A stretch of 64,000 nucleotides of DNA from Streptomyces tubercidicus (GTDB lineage: Bacteria; Actinomycetota; Actinomycetes; Streptomycetales; Streptomycetaceae), in NCBI RefSeq assembly GCF_027497495.1, contig NZ_CP114205.1:1922001-1986000 (forward strand), written 5' to 3'. The translations under genes were made by a program, and so were the position numbers. Below are positions 25,259 to 34,407 of the stretch, piece by piece. The notes under the pieces are model-generated. The model had not been told where the DNA came from. It ran no database searches and saw nothing but the letters and a program-made list of their open reading frames with translations. How positions within the stretch are numbered: the first letter of the stretch is position 1; every line of letters starts with the position of its first letter.

Positions 25259-28200
25259 ATGAAACCCATACGCACAGCGGGCGGGCTCTGTCTCGCGCTG
25301 CTGTTTCTTGTGTTGGGCGTTGGTGCCCAGCCTGCTTCGGCGCATGTCTCGCGTGAGCATGCCGAGCTTGTGGTCGCTACCGGTGATCACGTCACCAGTG
25401 GCCGTCTGATCGTGCACCGCGATGTGGTGTCCGCCGCCGATGCCGGGGCCTGGGCGGCCAAGGTGCTGCCGGCCGGCTGTCCGGCCACCGGGTCGGGGGT
25501 GCCCGGGGACGATGGTGGGGTCCCGGGCGGTGTGGTGATCGAGATGGCGTGGAGTTGCCACCTGGACGCGCTCGACCTGAGTGCGCTGTTGGAGAAGGGC
25601 GGGCTGACGCAGGTCGTCGTCGAGTTCGACGGGACGGCGGTTGATGCCTCCGCGGACAAGCCCCTCGTCGATGCCAAGGGCGCCCATGCGCTGCCGGCGT
25701 TCCCGTGGCTCACCGTCGCGCTCGTGGCGGCGGGTGGGGTCGTGCTCGTGCTCGTCGCCCGGTCGTTGCCGTCCCTGCTCCGTGGGCTGCGCACCAGCCG
25801 CCGTTTCCAGGTCGCGACCGCCGGAGTCATCACCCTGTCCTGCTTCGCGCCGCAGGCCGCGTTCGCCGATGACGCGGCTCCGGAAACCGTCACCGTCAAG
25901 GGCAGCGTTTTCCGGGACGACAATGGCAACGGCAAGCGGGACAAGGGCGAGCGGCCCATGGCCGGGGTCGATGTCACCGACGGCGCCACATGGGCGACCA
26001 CCGGCGACGACGGCTCGTACACGCTGAAGGTCGATCCGGCGCGACGCGAGACGGATCTCGTCAGCATCGTCTCGCCCGACGGGTACACCCCGGCGCTGCG
26101 CAAGGACTACATTCCGCAGTTCTTCCACAAGGTCCCGGAGACCGGTGGCAGTGGCATCGACTTCGCGCTCGTGCCGGACCGCAACGCCTCCCGTCCCACC
26201 GAGAAATGGGTGATGAACTCCGACCCCGAGGTCGGCAACCGCACCGATGCCGAGGCCCGCACGGCACTGCCCCAGTGGACCGGACAGGTGCGGGCGATGT
26301 CGGAGGTCGACGGGGCGACGATGCAGATCGCGACCGGGGACCTGACCGTCACGGACTACGCGGAGGAGCCGCGCCGTCAGGGCGCGTATGACCTGTTCAG
26401 CAAGGGACTTGAGCAGGGGCGGCTGGGCCACCCCTTCTACCCCGTGATGGGCAACCACGACTTCGGCGGCACGGCCACGTCCAAGGGCTATGCGGGCAGC
26501 CTGGAGTACTACCGCCGCAACCTCGCGCCCGAGTGGTACAGCTTCGACCGCAACGGCCGCCACATCGTGGTGCTGGAGGACAACTACGACGCCAGCGGGC
26601 TCGCACCGCAGCTGGAGTGGCTGCGCCAGGACCTGGCCCGGCACGCGGTCGGCAAGCAGGTGTTCGTCTTCGCGCACCGCTCGCTGTTCACCCAGTGGGG
26701 CCCCGGCGCGGGCATGCAGCCGACCGTCGACGAGCTGGCCAAGTACGACGTACGGATGGTCGCGGCCGGGCACAACCAGCAGGCGGAGTTCCGGCGCGGC
26801 GCCTTCAAGCGGGCCGTCGAGATCAACAATCAGGGCACCTACGGCATCGATGGCGCCCACCCCGACTACAAGGTGCTCGACTTCCACGGGATCACCGACG
26901 ATCCGCACACCCCCCGCAACGAGGACACCGGTCATGTGACGGGTATCCACCGGCAGTTCGACGTCGATGACGACGCCGCCCTGGTCAGCCCCGCGCAGGG
27001 CAGCGTCCACGGCGCGCGGGCCGGGGTGCCCGTCGAGATGTACGCGGAGGACGACGGCCGTACCCCGGCGAAGGCCACGCTGACCGTGCGGGACGGCGGG
27101 GGCCATGTCGTGAAGCGGACGAACACGCGGTTCGGCACCGGAGCCGCCGAGCCCGGCATCCAGAACTGCTATACCCCGCCCGGCGGCAAGGCCGAGCCCT
27201 GCCCCGACGCACGCGGGGCATGGACCCGGGCGAGCGGCGCACCGCTGCACGGGCTGCGGCCCGGCACCTACACCACCGAGGCGACGGCGTACGACACCCA
27301 GGGCAAGGCGTTCCCGGTGCAGAAAAGCACCTTCGACGTCGTGGCGGACTCCCAGTTGGCCAAGCCGAAGACCGGGCAGGACTGGCTGCGGCAGGGCCGC
27401 GACGAGGCGGGGCGCTCCGCGAGCGGCGACAACCCGGGCGACCGGCTCGACCTCAAGTGGACCCAGCACACCGGTGAGCAGTTCAACCTGAACGGCTCGG
27501 TGGTCGCGGACGGCAAACTGATCGTCTCCTCCCGCGCCTTCGACTCCCCGTACAGCATGATGCTCGCGTACGACCTCGCATCCGGCCGCGAAATCTGGCG
27601 TACCTACCTGGACGGCGACGCCGAATCGGTGCCGACCCTCCACGACGGACGGGTCTATCTGACGACCGGCGTCGGACGGATCTACGCACTGGACGCCAAG
27701 AACGGGAAGGTCGCCTGGGAGTCGATCGACCGTGAGGAGACCCACGGCGACACCGTGCGCCGCTACGGGCGCGCGGGCGGACCGGTCAGCGTCTTCCCGC
27801 TCGCCGGCAAGGACCGTACGGTCGCCGTCTACCAGGACGCGGACACCATCCGCTGCCGGGACGCCAAGACCGGCGGACGGCTGCCGGGCGGCTTCAAGGC
27901 CGCGATGTCCTGGGGCCAGGCACACAGCACCGCCATCCGCGAGCCCGGCTCCAACACCGCCTATCTGCACTCCATGTCGAGCAACACGGTCATCGCGATG
28001 GACCTCGCGACCTGCACCCAGACCTGGTCGAAGGACACCGCGGGCGACATCGACAGTCACTCCTCGCCCGTACTGACGCAACCCGCGTCGGGCCCGGCGA
28101 AGCTGGTGACGTTCACGGCGTACGGCGTCCGCGGGCACGATCCGAAGACGGGCGAGGTGACCTGGGAGTCCAAGCTGGGCGGCGGCAGCACCTGTGAACC

Positions 28201-28615
28201 GGGGAAGGCCCCGCTCACCAGCCCCGCCGTGTGGGGCGACACCGCCTATGCCGCGGGCCGCGACGGTGTCGTACGCGCCTATGACACCAGCGCGTCCGAT
28301 CCGTCGAAGCCGGTGTGGGAGACCAAGGCCGGATATCTGCCGGGCAAGAGCCCGCTGGACGACCCCTGGCGGGTCGCCATGGGCTGCAAGGCCGGGGCGG
28401 GATCACCCACGATGCATCCGCTGGTGACGAAGTCCCTGGTGTACGTGGGGACATGGGACGGCCGTCTGCTGGTCCTCGACCGCGCCACCGGCAAGCAGCG
28501 GGCCGCGTACAACCTTGGCGGCGGAGTGGCTTCGGCGCTCTCCGTCAGCGGTGACTGGGTCGTCGCCCTCACGGACGACGGCACGGTCCACGCCCTGGCC
28601 GCGCGCCGGGACTGA
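25259..28615 (+). CDS. Large exported phosphoesterase / PQQ-type beta-propeller fusion
   Basis: Predicted protein of about 1118 residues from ATG 25259; a GTG at 25247 is in frame. A signal peptide (cleavage after ASA, about residue 28) leads to a 120-residue extracytoplasmic domain, a membrane segment near 148-168, a short basic loop, and a second hydrophobic segment ending in APQAAFA. After that come a small beta-sandwich ([14 protein letters not shown]), a calcineurin-like phosphoesterase (SDPEVGN, GDLT, GNHD, AHRS, AGHN) with its own C-terminal beta domain, and from residue 730 a PQQ/WD-like propeller of repeated strands. It looks like two exported proteins joined by a membrane hairpin. 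The NicO exporter gene follows after 16 bases. Confidence 0.82.
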   Translation: MKPIRTAGGLCLALLFLVLGVGAQPASAHVSREHAELVVATGDHVTSGRLIVHRDVVSAADAGAWAAKVLPAGCPATGSGVPGDDGGVPGGVVIEMAWSCHLDALDLSALLEKGGLTQVVVEFDGTAVDASADKPLVDAKGAHALPAFPWLTVALVAAGGVVLVLVARSLPSLLRGLRTSRRFQVATAGVITLSCFAPQAAFADDAAPETVTVKGSVFRDDNGNGKRDKGERPMAGVDVTDGATWATTGDDGSYTLKVDPARRETDLVSIVSPDGYTPALRKDYIPQFFHKVPETGGSGIDFALVPDRNASRPTEKWVMNSDPEVGNRTDAEARTALPQWTGQVRAMSEVDGATMQIATGDLTVTDYAEEPRRQGAYDLFSKGLEQGRLGHPFYPVMGNHDFGGTATSKGYAGSLEYYRRNLAPEWYSFDRNGRHIVVLEDNYDASGLAPQLEWLRQDLARHAVGKQVFVFAHRSLFTQWGPGAGMQPTVDELAKYDVRMVAAGHNQQAEFRRGAFKRAVEINNQGTYGIDGAHPDYKVLDFHGITDDPHTPRNEDTGHVTGIHRQFDVDDDAALVSPAQGSVHGARAGVPVEMYAEDDGRTPAKATLTVRDGGGHVVKRTNTRFGTGAAEPGIQNCYTPPGGKAEPCPDARGAWTRASGAPLHGLRPGTYTTEATAYDTQGKAFPVQKSTFDVVADSQLAKPKTGQDWLRQGRDEAGRSASGDNPGDRLDLKWTQHTGEQFNLNGSVVADGKLIVSSRAFDSPYSMMLAYDLASGREIWRTYLDGDAESVPTLHDGRVYLTTGVGRIYALDAKNGKVAWESIDREETHGDTVRRYGRAGGPVSVFPLAGKDRTVAVYQDADTIRCRDAKTGGRLPGGFKAAMSWGQAHSTAIREPGSNTAYLHSMSSNTVIAMDLATCTQTWSKDTAGDIDSHSSPVLTQPASGPAKLVTFTAYGVRGHDPKTGEVTWESKLGGGSTCEPGKAPLTSPAVWGDTAYAAGRDGVVRAYDTSASDPSKPVWETKAGYLPGKSPLDDPWRVAMGCKAGAGSPTMHPLVTKSLVYVGTWDGRLLVLDRATGKQRAAYNLGGGVASALSVSGDWVVALTDDGTVHALAARRD

Positions 28616-28631
28616 GAGAGGAAGCATCACC

Positions 28632-29996
28632 GTGCGATCACTCCGCACCGGGGTGCTGCTCCTGTTGGCCGCCGTCCCCGTGCTGCTCTTCGGCAGCGCG
28701 GGGACGGCGCAGGCGCACCCCTTCGGCACGCCACCCGTCGTCAGAATCACGGCGCACGGTCCGGTCGTGGACGCGTCCTGGTCCGCGCAGAAGGACGATG
28801 TCGCCGTCCTGAAGAAGCATTCCGGCGGCGAGGTGGCGGGATATCTGCGCACGCACCTCGTCGTACGCCAGGACGGGGCCCGCTGCCGTGTCGCGACGGC
28901 GGCCGGTAGGAAGCTCCGCTTCGTCTGCCCCCACCCGGTGGACCGGATCAGCCTGTCCGTCACCGCGCTGACGGACATCAACCCCGCCTACCGCACGCTC
29001 TCCGTGACGGACCGGGGCGGCGGCGGACTGCACACGGCGAAGGAGCCCACCCGGGAGCTCTCCCTCGTATCCGGCGCATCGGGTGCATCGGGTGCATCGG
29101 GTGCCGAGGCCAACTCGCCTTCCCCGGGCGGGATATGGACCACCGACCTGGCGTCGCTGCTGGACCATGGCGCGGCGCTTCCGACGGCGCTGCTCGTGGC
29201 GGCGGCCGTGGGCGCGCTCCATGCCTGTGCGCCGGGACACGGCAAGTCGCTGGCCGCCGGATACCTCGTGGGCGGCCGGGGCCGGCCCCGCGACGCGGTG
29301 TGGCTCGGCGGGATCGTCGCCGTGATGCACACGCTCTCGGTCGCGGTCCTGGCCGTCGGCTGGTGGCTGGTGTCGAAGGGCACGCCGGACGTGGCGGCGC
29401 TCACGGGATGGCTGCAACTGCTCGCGGCGCTGGTGGTGGTCGGGGTGGGCGTACGGCTGCTGCTCAAGCATCTGCGGCACCGGGGGCGTGGTGAGGGCGA
29501 GGTGCCTGGGCGGGCGCATCGCGGGTCGGGGCACGGCGGTGGTCGTGATCACGGGCACGGGCACGGGCATGGTCATCAGCACGGGCACGCGCACGGTGAC
29601 GGTCATGATCACGGTGACGCGCGTGATCACGGGCACAGTCACCACATCCCCGACGCCCCGTCCCTGCTCACCTGGCGGGGCATCGTCCTGCTCGGCGCGG
29701 CCGGCGGTCTGCTGCCCTCGCCCTCGGCGTTCCTCGTCCTGCTGGCCGGGCTGCTCACCGGCAAGGTGGCCGTGGCCCTCGCGATGGTGGCCGCTTTCGG
29801 TGCCGGGATGGCCCTGACGCTCACCGGCGTCGGACTGCTCGTACTGCGCGGTCGTGACGCCCTGCTCGACCGCCTCTCCCGCTCACGGGCGCTGCGCACC
29901 TGGACCCTGCGGGTTCCGGTGTTCGCGGCCTCGGCGGTGGTGGCCGGCGGCACGCTGGCCTCGGCACTGGCGGCGGGCCAACTCCTGTCACCGTGA
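28632..29996 (+). CDS. NicO/RcnA-family nickel-cobalt exporter with His-rich loop
   Basis: Membrane protein of 454 residues beginning at GTG 28632 behind GAGAGGAAG. It has a signal peptide (AQA cleavage near residue 28), a 140-residue extracytoplasmic domain, and then six or so membrane segments with the NicO motif HACAPGHGKSLAAGYL. Between the third and fourth membrane segments is a loop of about 40 residues in which nearly every second residue is His, a probable metal-binding loop. The family moves Ni2+ or Co2+. A GASGASGASGA linker is encoded by a 9-base tandem repeat. It sits in an operon with the phosphoesterase fusion. Confidence 0.88.
   Translation: MRSLRTGVLLLLAAVPVLLFGSAGTAQAHPFGTPPVVRITAHGPVVDASWSAQKDDVAVLKKHSGGEVAGYLRTHLVVRQDGARCRVATAAGRKLRFVCPHPVDRISLSVTALTDINPAYRTLSVTDRGGGGLHTAKEPTRELSLVSGASGASGASGAEANSPSPGGIWTTDLASLLDHGAALPTALLVAAAVGALHACAPGHGKSLAAGYLVGGRGRPRDAVWLGGIVAVMHTLSVAVLAVGWWLVSKGTPDVAALTGWLQLLAALVVVGVGVRLLLKHLRHRGRGEGEVPGRAHRGSGHGGGRDHGHGHGHGHQHGHAHGDGHDHGDARDHGHSHHIPDAPSLLTWRGIVLLGAAGGLLPSPSAFLVLLAGLLTGKVAVALAMVAAFGAGMALTLTGVGLLVLRGRDALLDRLSRSRALRTWTLRVPVFAASAVVAGGTLASALAAGQLLSP
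29073..29105. repeat. 9-base in-frame tandem repeat within the NicO gene
   Basis: Three copies of GG[C/T]GCATCG plus a partial copy encode Gly-Ala-Ser repeats in the linker between the exported and membrane domains. Loss or gain of units would change linker length without a frameshift. Confidence 0.85.
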
Positions 29997-30009
29997 GCCC
30001 CGTTCACGC

Positions 30010-30036
30010 GCCCCACCCGGCTCGCACGGGTGGGGC
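30010..30036. terminator. Bidirectional hairpin between convergent genes
   Basis: A perfect 10-base-pair stem (GCCCCACCCG and complement) with a 7-base loop lies between the NicO gene and the convergent signalling gene. It could serve both. Confidence 0.7.
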
Positions 30037-30088
30037 TCCGCCGCGCCTCGGCTCTTTGGAAGTCAGGACAGCCGGCTTCGTACGGAGA

Positions 30089-32290
30089 TCAGGCCGCCCG
30101 GTACGGAGCGCCATCCACCGGGAGGTCTTCAGGGAGGTCCGGGTCCGGGAGTTCTTCCTCCGCCCAGACGATCTTGCCGTCGGCCGTGTAGCGGGTCCCC
30201 CAGCGCAGGGCCAATTGCGCGACGAGGAAGAGGCCGCGGCCGCCCTCGTCGGTGGTCCGTGCGTGGCGCATACGGGGTGCGCTGCTGCTGGCGTCGGAGA
30301 CTTCGCAGATGAGCGTGTCCTGCCGGATCAGGCGCAGCCGGATGTGTCCGTCGCCGTAGCGGATGGCGTTGGTCACGAGCTCGCTGACGATCAGTTCGAA
30401 GGTGAAGAGCAGGCCGTCCAGTCCCCAGGCGGTGAGGCACTCGGCGGTCAGGGCGCGGGCGTCCGCGACGACCGACGGGCGGGAGGTCAGCTCCCAAGTA
30501 GCCACCTGATCCTCGTGGAGGGCATGGGTACGGGCGAGGAGCAGGGCGACATCGTCGTCGGGACCGCCGGTGAGCACCGTGTCGAGGACGGTTCCGCAGA
30601 GGTCGTCGAGCCGCGCGTCCGGGGAGGCCAGGGCGGTACGGAGCCGGGTCAGGCCCAGGTCGATGTCCTGGTCGCGGGTCGCGATCAGGCCGTCGGTGTA
30701 CAGGGCGAGGACGCTGCCGTCGACGACCTCGAATTCGGCGGATTCGAAAGGCAGGGCGCCCAGGCCGAGCGGAGGTCCGGCGGGCAGGTCGGGGAAGCTC
30801 ACCGAGCCGTCCGGGGTGATCACCGCGGCAGGGGGGTGACCGGCGCGGGCCATCGTGCACTTCCGCGTGGCCGGGTCGTAGACGGCGTACAGACAGGTGG
30901 CGCCGAGCGCGGCGGGCGTCAGCGACGGATCGGCGGTCTGCTCCTCGTCGATCAGGCGCAGTACGAGGTCGTCCAGGTGGGCCAGCAGCTCGTCCGGCGG
31001 AAGGTCGATGTCCGCCAGGGTGCGCACGGTGGTGCGCAGTCGTCCCATGGTGGCCGCGGCGTCGATCCCATGGCCCACGACGTCCCCGACGACCATGGCC
31101 ACCCGGGCGCCGGACAGCGGGATCACGTCGAACCAGTCGCCGCCCGCGCCATCGGAGGCATGGGCGGGCAAGTAGCGCCAGGCGATATCGAGGGTGCTGC
31201 CGCCGGTGAGACTGCGCGGGAGCAGGCTGCGCTGCAGGGCCAGCGCGGTGCTGTGCTGCCGGGTGTAGCGGCGGGCGTTGTCGAGACTCACCGCGGCGCG
31301 GGCCACGACCTCCTCCGCGAGCAGCAGATCATCCTGCTCGAACGGATCGCGCAGCTGCCAGCGGATGAACCGGACGACGCCCAGCACCTCGCCGAGGGCC
31401 CGGACCGGGACCAGGATCAGGGAGCAGTAACCGAACTCGTGGATCTTCGCGGCGCGGGCCGGGTCGGTGGCGAACCAGCTACTGGTGGACGCACCCGGCA
31501 TGGCCTCCAGACGGGAGCGCCCGTCCTGCATGCACTGCCTCTCGGGTGAGTGCGGATGGAAGTCCACGGCCTCCCCGGTCGCCGCGACCGACTCGGGGCA
31601 GCCCGCGTTGATCGACTGCTGGCCCGCACGGCGCATCCGCGGCGGATGAAGGTGCGCCCCGGGACGCGGTGTGTCACCACGGATCACCGATTCCAGGAGG
31701 TCGACGGCGACGAAGTCGGCCAGCCGCGGCACGCTGATGTCGGCCAGGGTCTGCGCGGTGTGCATGACATCCAAGGTGCTGCCGGTCTGCGCGCCGACCT
31801 CGTTCAGCAGCGCCAGCCGGTCCCGGGCCCGCCAGCGATCGGTGACGTCGAGCACCATGAAGGACACCCCCAGCACCCGGTTCTCGGCGTCATGGAGCCG
31901 GAAAACGGACAGCGAGTAGGCATGCGGCCGATGCGGATGCGCCTTCGTGCCGCCCCGTATCAGGTGATCGACCAGCGGCTGCCCGGTATCGAGCACCTCC
32001 CGCGTACGCGACTCGACCTCCTCGACATCCAGCCGGAGATCCAACACGGGCAACACATCCCGCAACCGCTTGCCCAGCCGCTGATCACGGGGAACGCCAC
32101 CGAGCCGCTCCAGAGCCTCATTCACCCAGACAAACCGCAGCTCCCGGTCCAGCACAGCCATCCCCGCCGGCGAAAGAGCAAGAATGCGCTCCACCATCGC
32201 CAGATCCGCATGCCACCACTCCCCCACCGCCCCCGGCCCGACCGACCCCGGGCTACGGCCGGCTGCACCTGCACCCTCGGAGATATCCAT
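30089..32290 (-). CDS. PAS-GAF-PP2C-HATPase multidomain signalling protein
   Basis: A 733-residue cytoplasmic regulator from ATG 32290. A PAS domain at about 35-140 (LALSPAGMAVLDRELRFVWVN) is followed by a GAF domain at about 165-345, a SpoIIE/PP2C phosphatase at about 360-580 with GGDWFDVI near residue 380, VVGDVVGHG and LALYTDGLIA, and a C-terminal RsbW-like ATPase with the N-box ELIVSELVTNAIRYG near 635. It combines the opposing kinase and phosphatase activities of partner switching in one chain, as is common in streptomycetes. Its target anti-anti-sigma factor is unknown. It is divergent from a stand-alone RsbW-like gene. Confidence 0.9.
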   Translation of the reverse strand: MDISEGAGAAGRSPGSVGPGAVGEWWHADLAMVERILALSPAGMAVLDRELRFVWVNEALERLGGVPRDQRLGKRLRDVLPVLDLRLDVEEVESRTREVLDTGQPLVDHLIRGGTKAHPHRPHAYSLSVFRLHDAENRVLGVSFMVLDVTDRWRARDRLALLNEVGAQTGSTLDVMHTAQTLADISVPRLADFVAVDLLESVIRGDTPRPGAHLHPPRMRRAGQQSINAGCPESVAATGEAVDFHPHSPERQCMQDGRSRLEAMPGASTSSWFATDPARAAKIHEFGYCSLILVPVRALGEVLGVVRFIRWQLRDPFEQDDLLLAEEVVARAAVSLDNARRYTRQHSTALALQRSLLPRSLTGGSTLDIAWRYLPAHASDGAGGDWFDVIPLSGARVAMVVGDVVGHGIDAAATMGRLRTTVRTLADIDLPPDELLAHLDDLVLRLIDEEQTADPSLTPAALGATCLYAVYDPATRKCTMARAGHPPAAVITPDGSVSFPDLPAGPPLGLGALPFESAEFEVVDGSVLALYTDGLIATRDQDIDLGLTRLRTALASPDARLDDLCGTVLDTVLTGGPDDDVALLLARTHALHEDQVATWELTSRPSVVADARALTAECLTAWGLDGLLFTFELIVSELVTNAIRYGDGHIRLRLIRQDTLICEVSDASSSAPRMRHARTTDEGGRGLFLVAQLALRWGTRYTADGKIVWAEEELPDPDLPEDLPVDGAPYRAA

Positions 32291-32599
32291 GCGCACTACA
32301 CCGTCGTCCGTAAGAGGCAGCGCCTGACCCGCCTGACCCACCGGACCGGCCAAGCCGTAGCAGTCGCTCCTGAGTCAAGGGTCTCACTGGGGCGGGGAGT
32401 CGTCGCTGTGGGTTTTTTGGGGGCGCGCCTCCTTGAGGTGGCGCAGCACTGAGGCCCGATGCGGACTCATCGAACGGATCGCCATGCAGTTTCGCCCCGT
32501 CGGCATGTCAGTGCGCGGTAAGGGGCATATCAGCCCGTTCGTGAACCATTACTCGCATTCGCAGCCCGAGCAACAGCGCGTACAAGGGAGGCAGCGGAG
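32291..32599. promoter_or_regulatory. Divergent promoter gap between two signalling genes
   Basis: A 309-base gap between divergently transcribed genes, both of which carry RsbW-like ATPase domains. No gene is seen. It holds a T6 run followed by G5 near 32411-32422 and the strong GGAGG binding site of the right-hand gene; no clear sigma-B-type promoter was found. Confidence 0.4.
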
Positions 32600-33121
32600 A
32601 TGAGTAACGGATGCCATACGGCAGTGTCCGTGGACACGTCTGTGATCGACGCCCTCTACGGGGAGGGAGGCTCGGCATCGCGCCCGGCGCGGTGTCGTGC
32701 CGTCCTGCACCAGGGGATGGCGGACCGCCGCTGGACCGGCTCTCCTCATGCCGTGCTGACCCTGCCCTCGCGCGACACCTATGTGCGCGCGTGTCGCGGC
32801 TTCGCCACGCAGGTGCTCCGCCGCTGGGGGGTTTCCGAAGCGGCGCGGGACTCCGCCGTGCTCGTCATCGACGAGCTCGCCGTCAATGCCGTACAGCACG
32901 GCCATGCCGACACGACGGTCCTCCTGGCCAGGGCCGGGGACATGCTCTTGATCTCCGTCACCGACTCAGGGGCTGTGGTGCCGCATTCCCTGGAGGGCGT
33001 GAACAGCGACGAGCACGGGCGCGGTATGGGGATCGTCGAGTTCCTCACGGAGTGGTCCGAGGTACGTCACACCGCGGCGGGGCGCCGGGTGCGCGTGGGC
33101 CTGCGCATCGTCGGCCAGTGA
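32600..33121 (+). CDS. RsbW-like ATP-binding regulatory protein
   Basis: A 173-residue protein starting at ATG 32600 behind GGAGGCAGCGGAG. After a 50-residue N-terminal extension comes a GHKL ATPase: the N-box is VIDELAVNAVQHG, then VTDSG, and the lid region is EHGRGMGIVEFL. Probably a serine kinase or anti-sigma factor in a partner-switching circuit. Divergent from the multidomain phosphatase/kinase; the two could act in the same cascade. Confidence 0.85.
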   Translation: MSNGCHTAVSVDTSVIDALYGEGGSASRPARCRAVLHQGMADRRWTGSPHAVLTLPSRDTYVRACRGFATQVLRRWGVSEAARDSAVLVIDELAVNAVQHGHADTTVLLARAGDMLLISVTDSGAVVPHSLEGVNSDEHGRGMGIVEFLTEWSEVRHTAAGRRVRVGLRIVGQ

Positions 33122-33356
33122 GACCTGACCCGGCGCCGCGTCGCTTCCCTGTGGTGCCTCACACGACGACGGCGCCGGCCTCAACTCCGCAGAGGTGCCT
33201 GCCGGAAGGCCCCGCGGGGCGGGTGTCAGCCGCCCGTCAGTGCGGTGTCAGCGCTTCCTCAGCCCGGTCGTGACGATAAGGCTATCCGGCTTCGGCGCAC
33301 GCGACCTCGGTCGCAGGTGGTGCGGCGGGCCGCTGTCCCCGAAGGAGAGGTGGAGC

Positions 33357-33938
33357 ATGGCGATTGATCCGGTCATTCTCAATCTGCGGAGCTGGATCAG
33401 CGACAATGCCGATCACTTTCGGCCGCCGGTAGGTAACAAGGAGTTGTGGAAGGAGGGTTCCCAGTTCATTTTCATGGTGTCCCGGGGGCCCAACGCACGC
33501 AACGACTTCCACATCAGCCCGAGCGACGAGATCTTCTATCAGCTCACCGGTGACATACGGGTCGACTACCGGCGTGAGGACGGACGCACCGAGAGCGTCA
33601 CCGTCCGCGAGGGCGATGTTTTCCTGATGCCCGCGATGGTGCCGCATTGCCCGATGCGCCCCGAGGGGACCTGGGGAGCCGTCATCCAGCGGGTGCGCAC
33701 CGAGCAGGAACCCGATTGCCTTCTCTGGTACTGCAAGAGCTGCGGCGACCGGCTCTACGAGACGTGGTTCGGCCTGGAGGACATCGAGGTCCAGGTCACG
33801 GCCACCATCGAGCGGTTCAACGGCAGTGCGGAACTGCGCACGTGCACGAACTGCGGCGCCGTGCACGACGTTGCGGAGCCGTTCGTGATGCCGCAGCACG
33901 CAGATGCGGTCGGCGGAGGACGGAGGGAGTCGCGGTGA
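33357..33938 (+). CDS. 3-hydroxyanthranilate 3,4-dioxygenase
   Basis: Cupin-fold, Fe(II) extradiol dioxygenase of 193 residues that opens 3-hydroxyanthranilate to 2-amino-3-carboxymuconate semialdehyde (ACMS). All expected ligands are present: the iron-binding His52, Glu58 and His97, and the C-terminal rubredoxin-like Cys4 site, Cys126/Cys129 in CKSC and Cys163/Cys166 in CTNC. These match the bacterial enzyme (NbaC/HAO) almost position for position. Start is the ATG at 33357 behind GGAGAGGTGGAG. The stop overlaps the next gene's GTG (GTGA), and this appears to be the first gene of a catabolic operon. Very sure of the family. Confidence 0.95.
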   Translation: MAIDPVILNLRSWISDNADHFRPPVGNKELWKEGSQFIFMVSRGPNARNDFHISPSDEIFYQLTGDIRVDYRREDGRTESVTVREGDVFLMPAMVPHCPMRPEGTWGAVIQRVRTEQEPDCLLWYCKSCGDRLYETWFGLEDIEVQVTATIERFNGSAELRTCTNCGAVHDVAEPFVMPQHADAVGGGRRESR

Positions 33939-34372
33939 AGCATCGTCAGATCAGTCAGGGCGTCGTCACCGACCAGGCAGTGCCACGTGGCAGGTATCCC
34001 CATGTCCGGCGGGCCGGCGACTTCGTGTATGTCTCGGGCATCAGTTCACGACGTGCGGACAACACCCATGTCGGCGCGGTGGCCGACGAGTTCGGCACCG
34101 TGAAGCTGGATATCCGCGCGCAGACTCGCGCAGTGATCGAGAACATCGCAGAGATACTCGCTGCCGCCGGCTCGGGTCTCACCGACATCGTCGATGTCAC
34201 CAGTTTCCTGGTCAGCATGGCTGATTTCGCCGGGTACAACGAGACATACGCGGAGTTCTTTGATTTCGACGGCCCCACTCGCACCACCGTGGCCGTCCAC
34301 CAACTCCCGCATCCGCACCTCCTGATCGAGATGAAGGTCATCGCCTTCAGTCCGGCAGAGGGCTCGCGTTAA
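33935..34372 (+). CDS. RidA-family 2-aminomuconate deaminase
   Basis: A 145-residue YjgF/YER057c/UK114 (RidA) fold protein. Compared with generic RidA it carries the sub-family features of 2-aminomuconate deaminases of nitrobenzoate/aminophenol degradation: RYPHVRRAGDFVYVSG, DIRAQTRAVIENI and GPTRTTVAVHQLPHP. It would hydrolyse 2-aminomuconate to 4-oxalocrotonate and ammonia. It starts at the GTG that overlaps the dioxygenase stop, so translation is coupled. Its presence argues that the cluster takes ACMS down the degradative aminomuconate route and not to quinolinate. Confidence 0.88.
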   Translation: MKHRQISQGVVTDQAVPRGRYPHVRRAGDFVYVSGISSRRADNTHVGAVADEFGTVKLDIRAQTRAVIENIAEILAAAGSGLTDIVDVTSFLVSMADFAGYNETYAEFFDFDGPTRTTVAVHQLPHPHLLIEMKVIAFSPAEGSR

Positions 34373-34407
34373 TACACCTGGCTCACCAACCGAAGGAGGA
34401 TTGACCC

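Noticed and set aside
25244..28138. A 964-codon minus-strand open frame opposite the phosphoesterase gene.
   Set aside because: Long antisense frames are common in GC-rich DNA with strong third-position bias; the plus-strand product has clear domains, the antisense product none.
33935..34372. Generic RidA housekeeping enamine deaminase instead of a pathway enzyme.
   Set aside because: Its overlap with the dioxygenase gene and its sub-family sequence fit 2-aminomuconate deaminase better, though the generic activity cannot be fully excluded.
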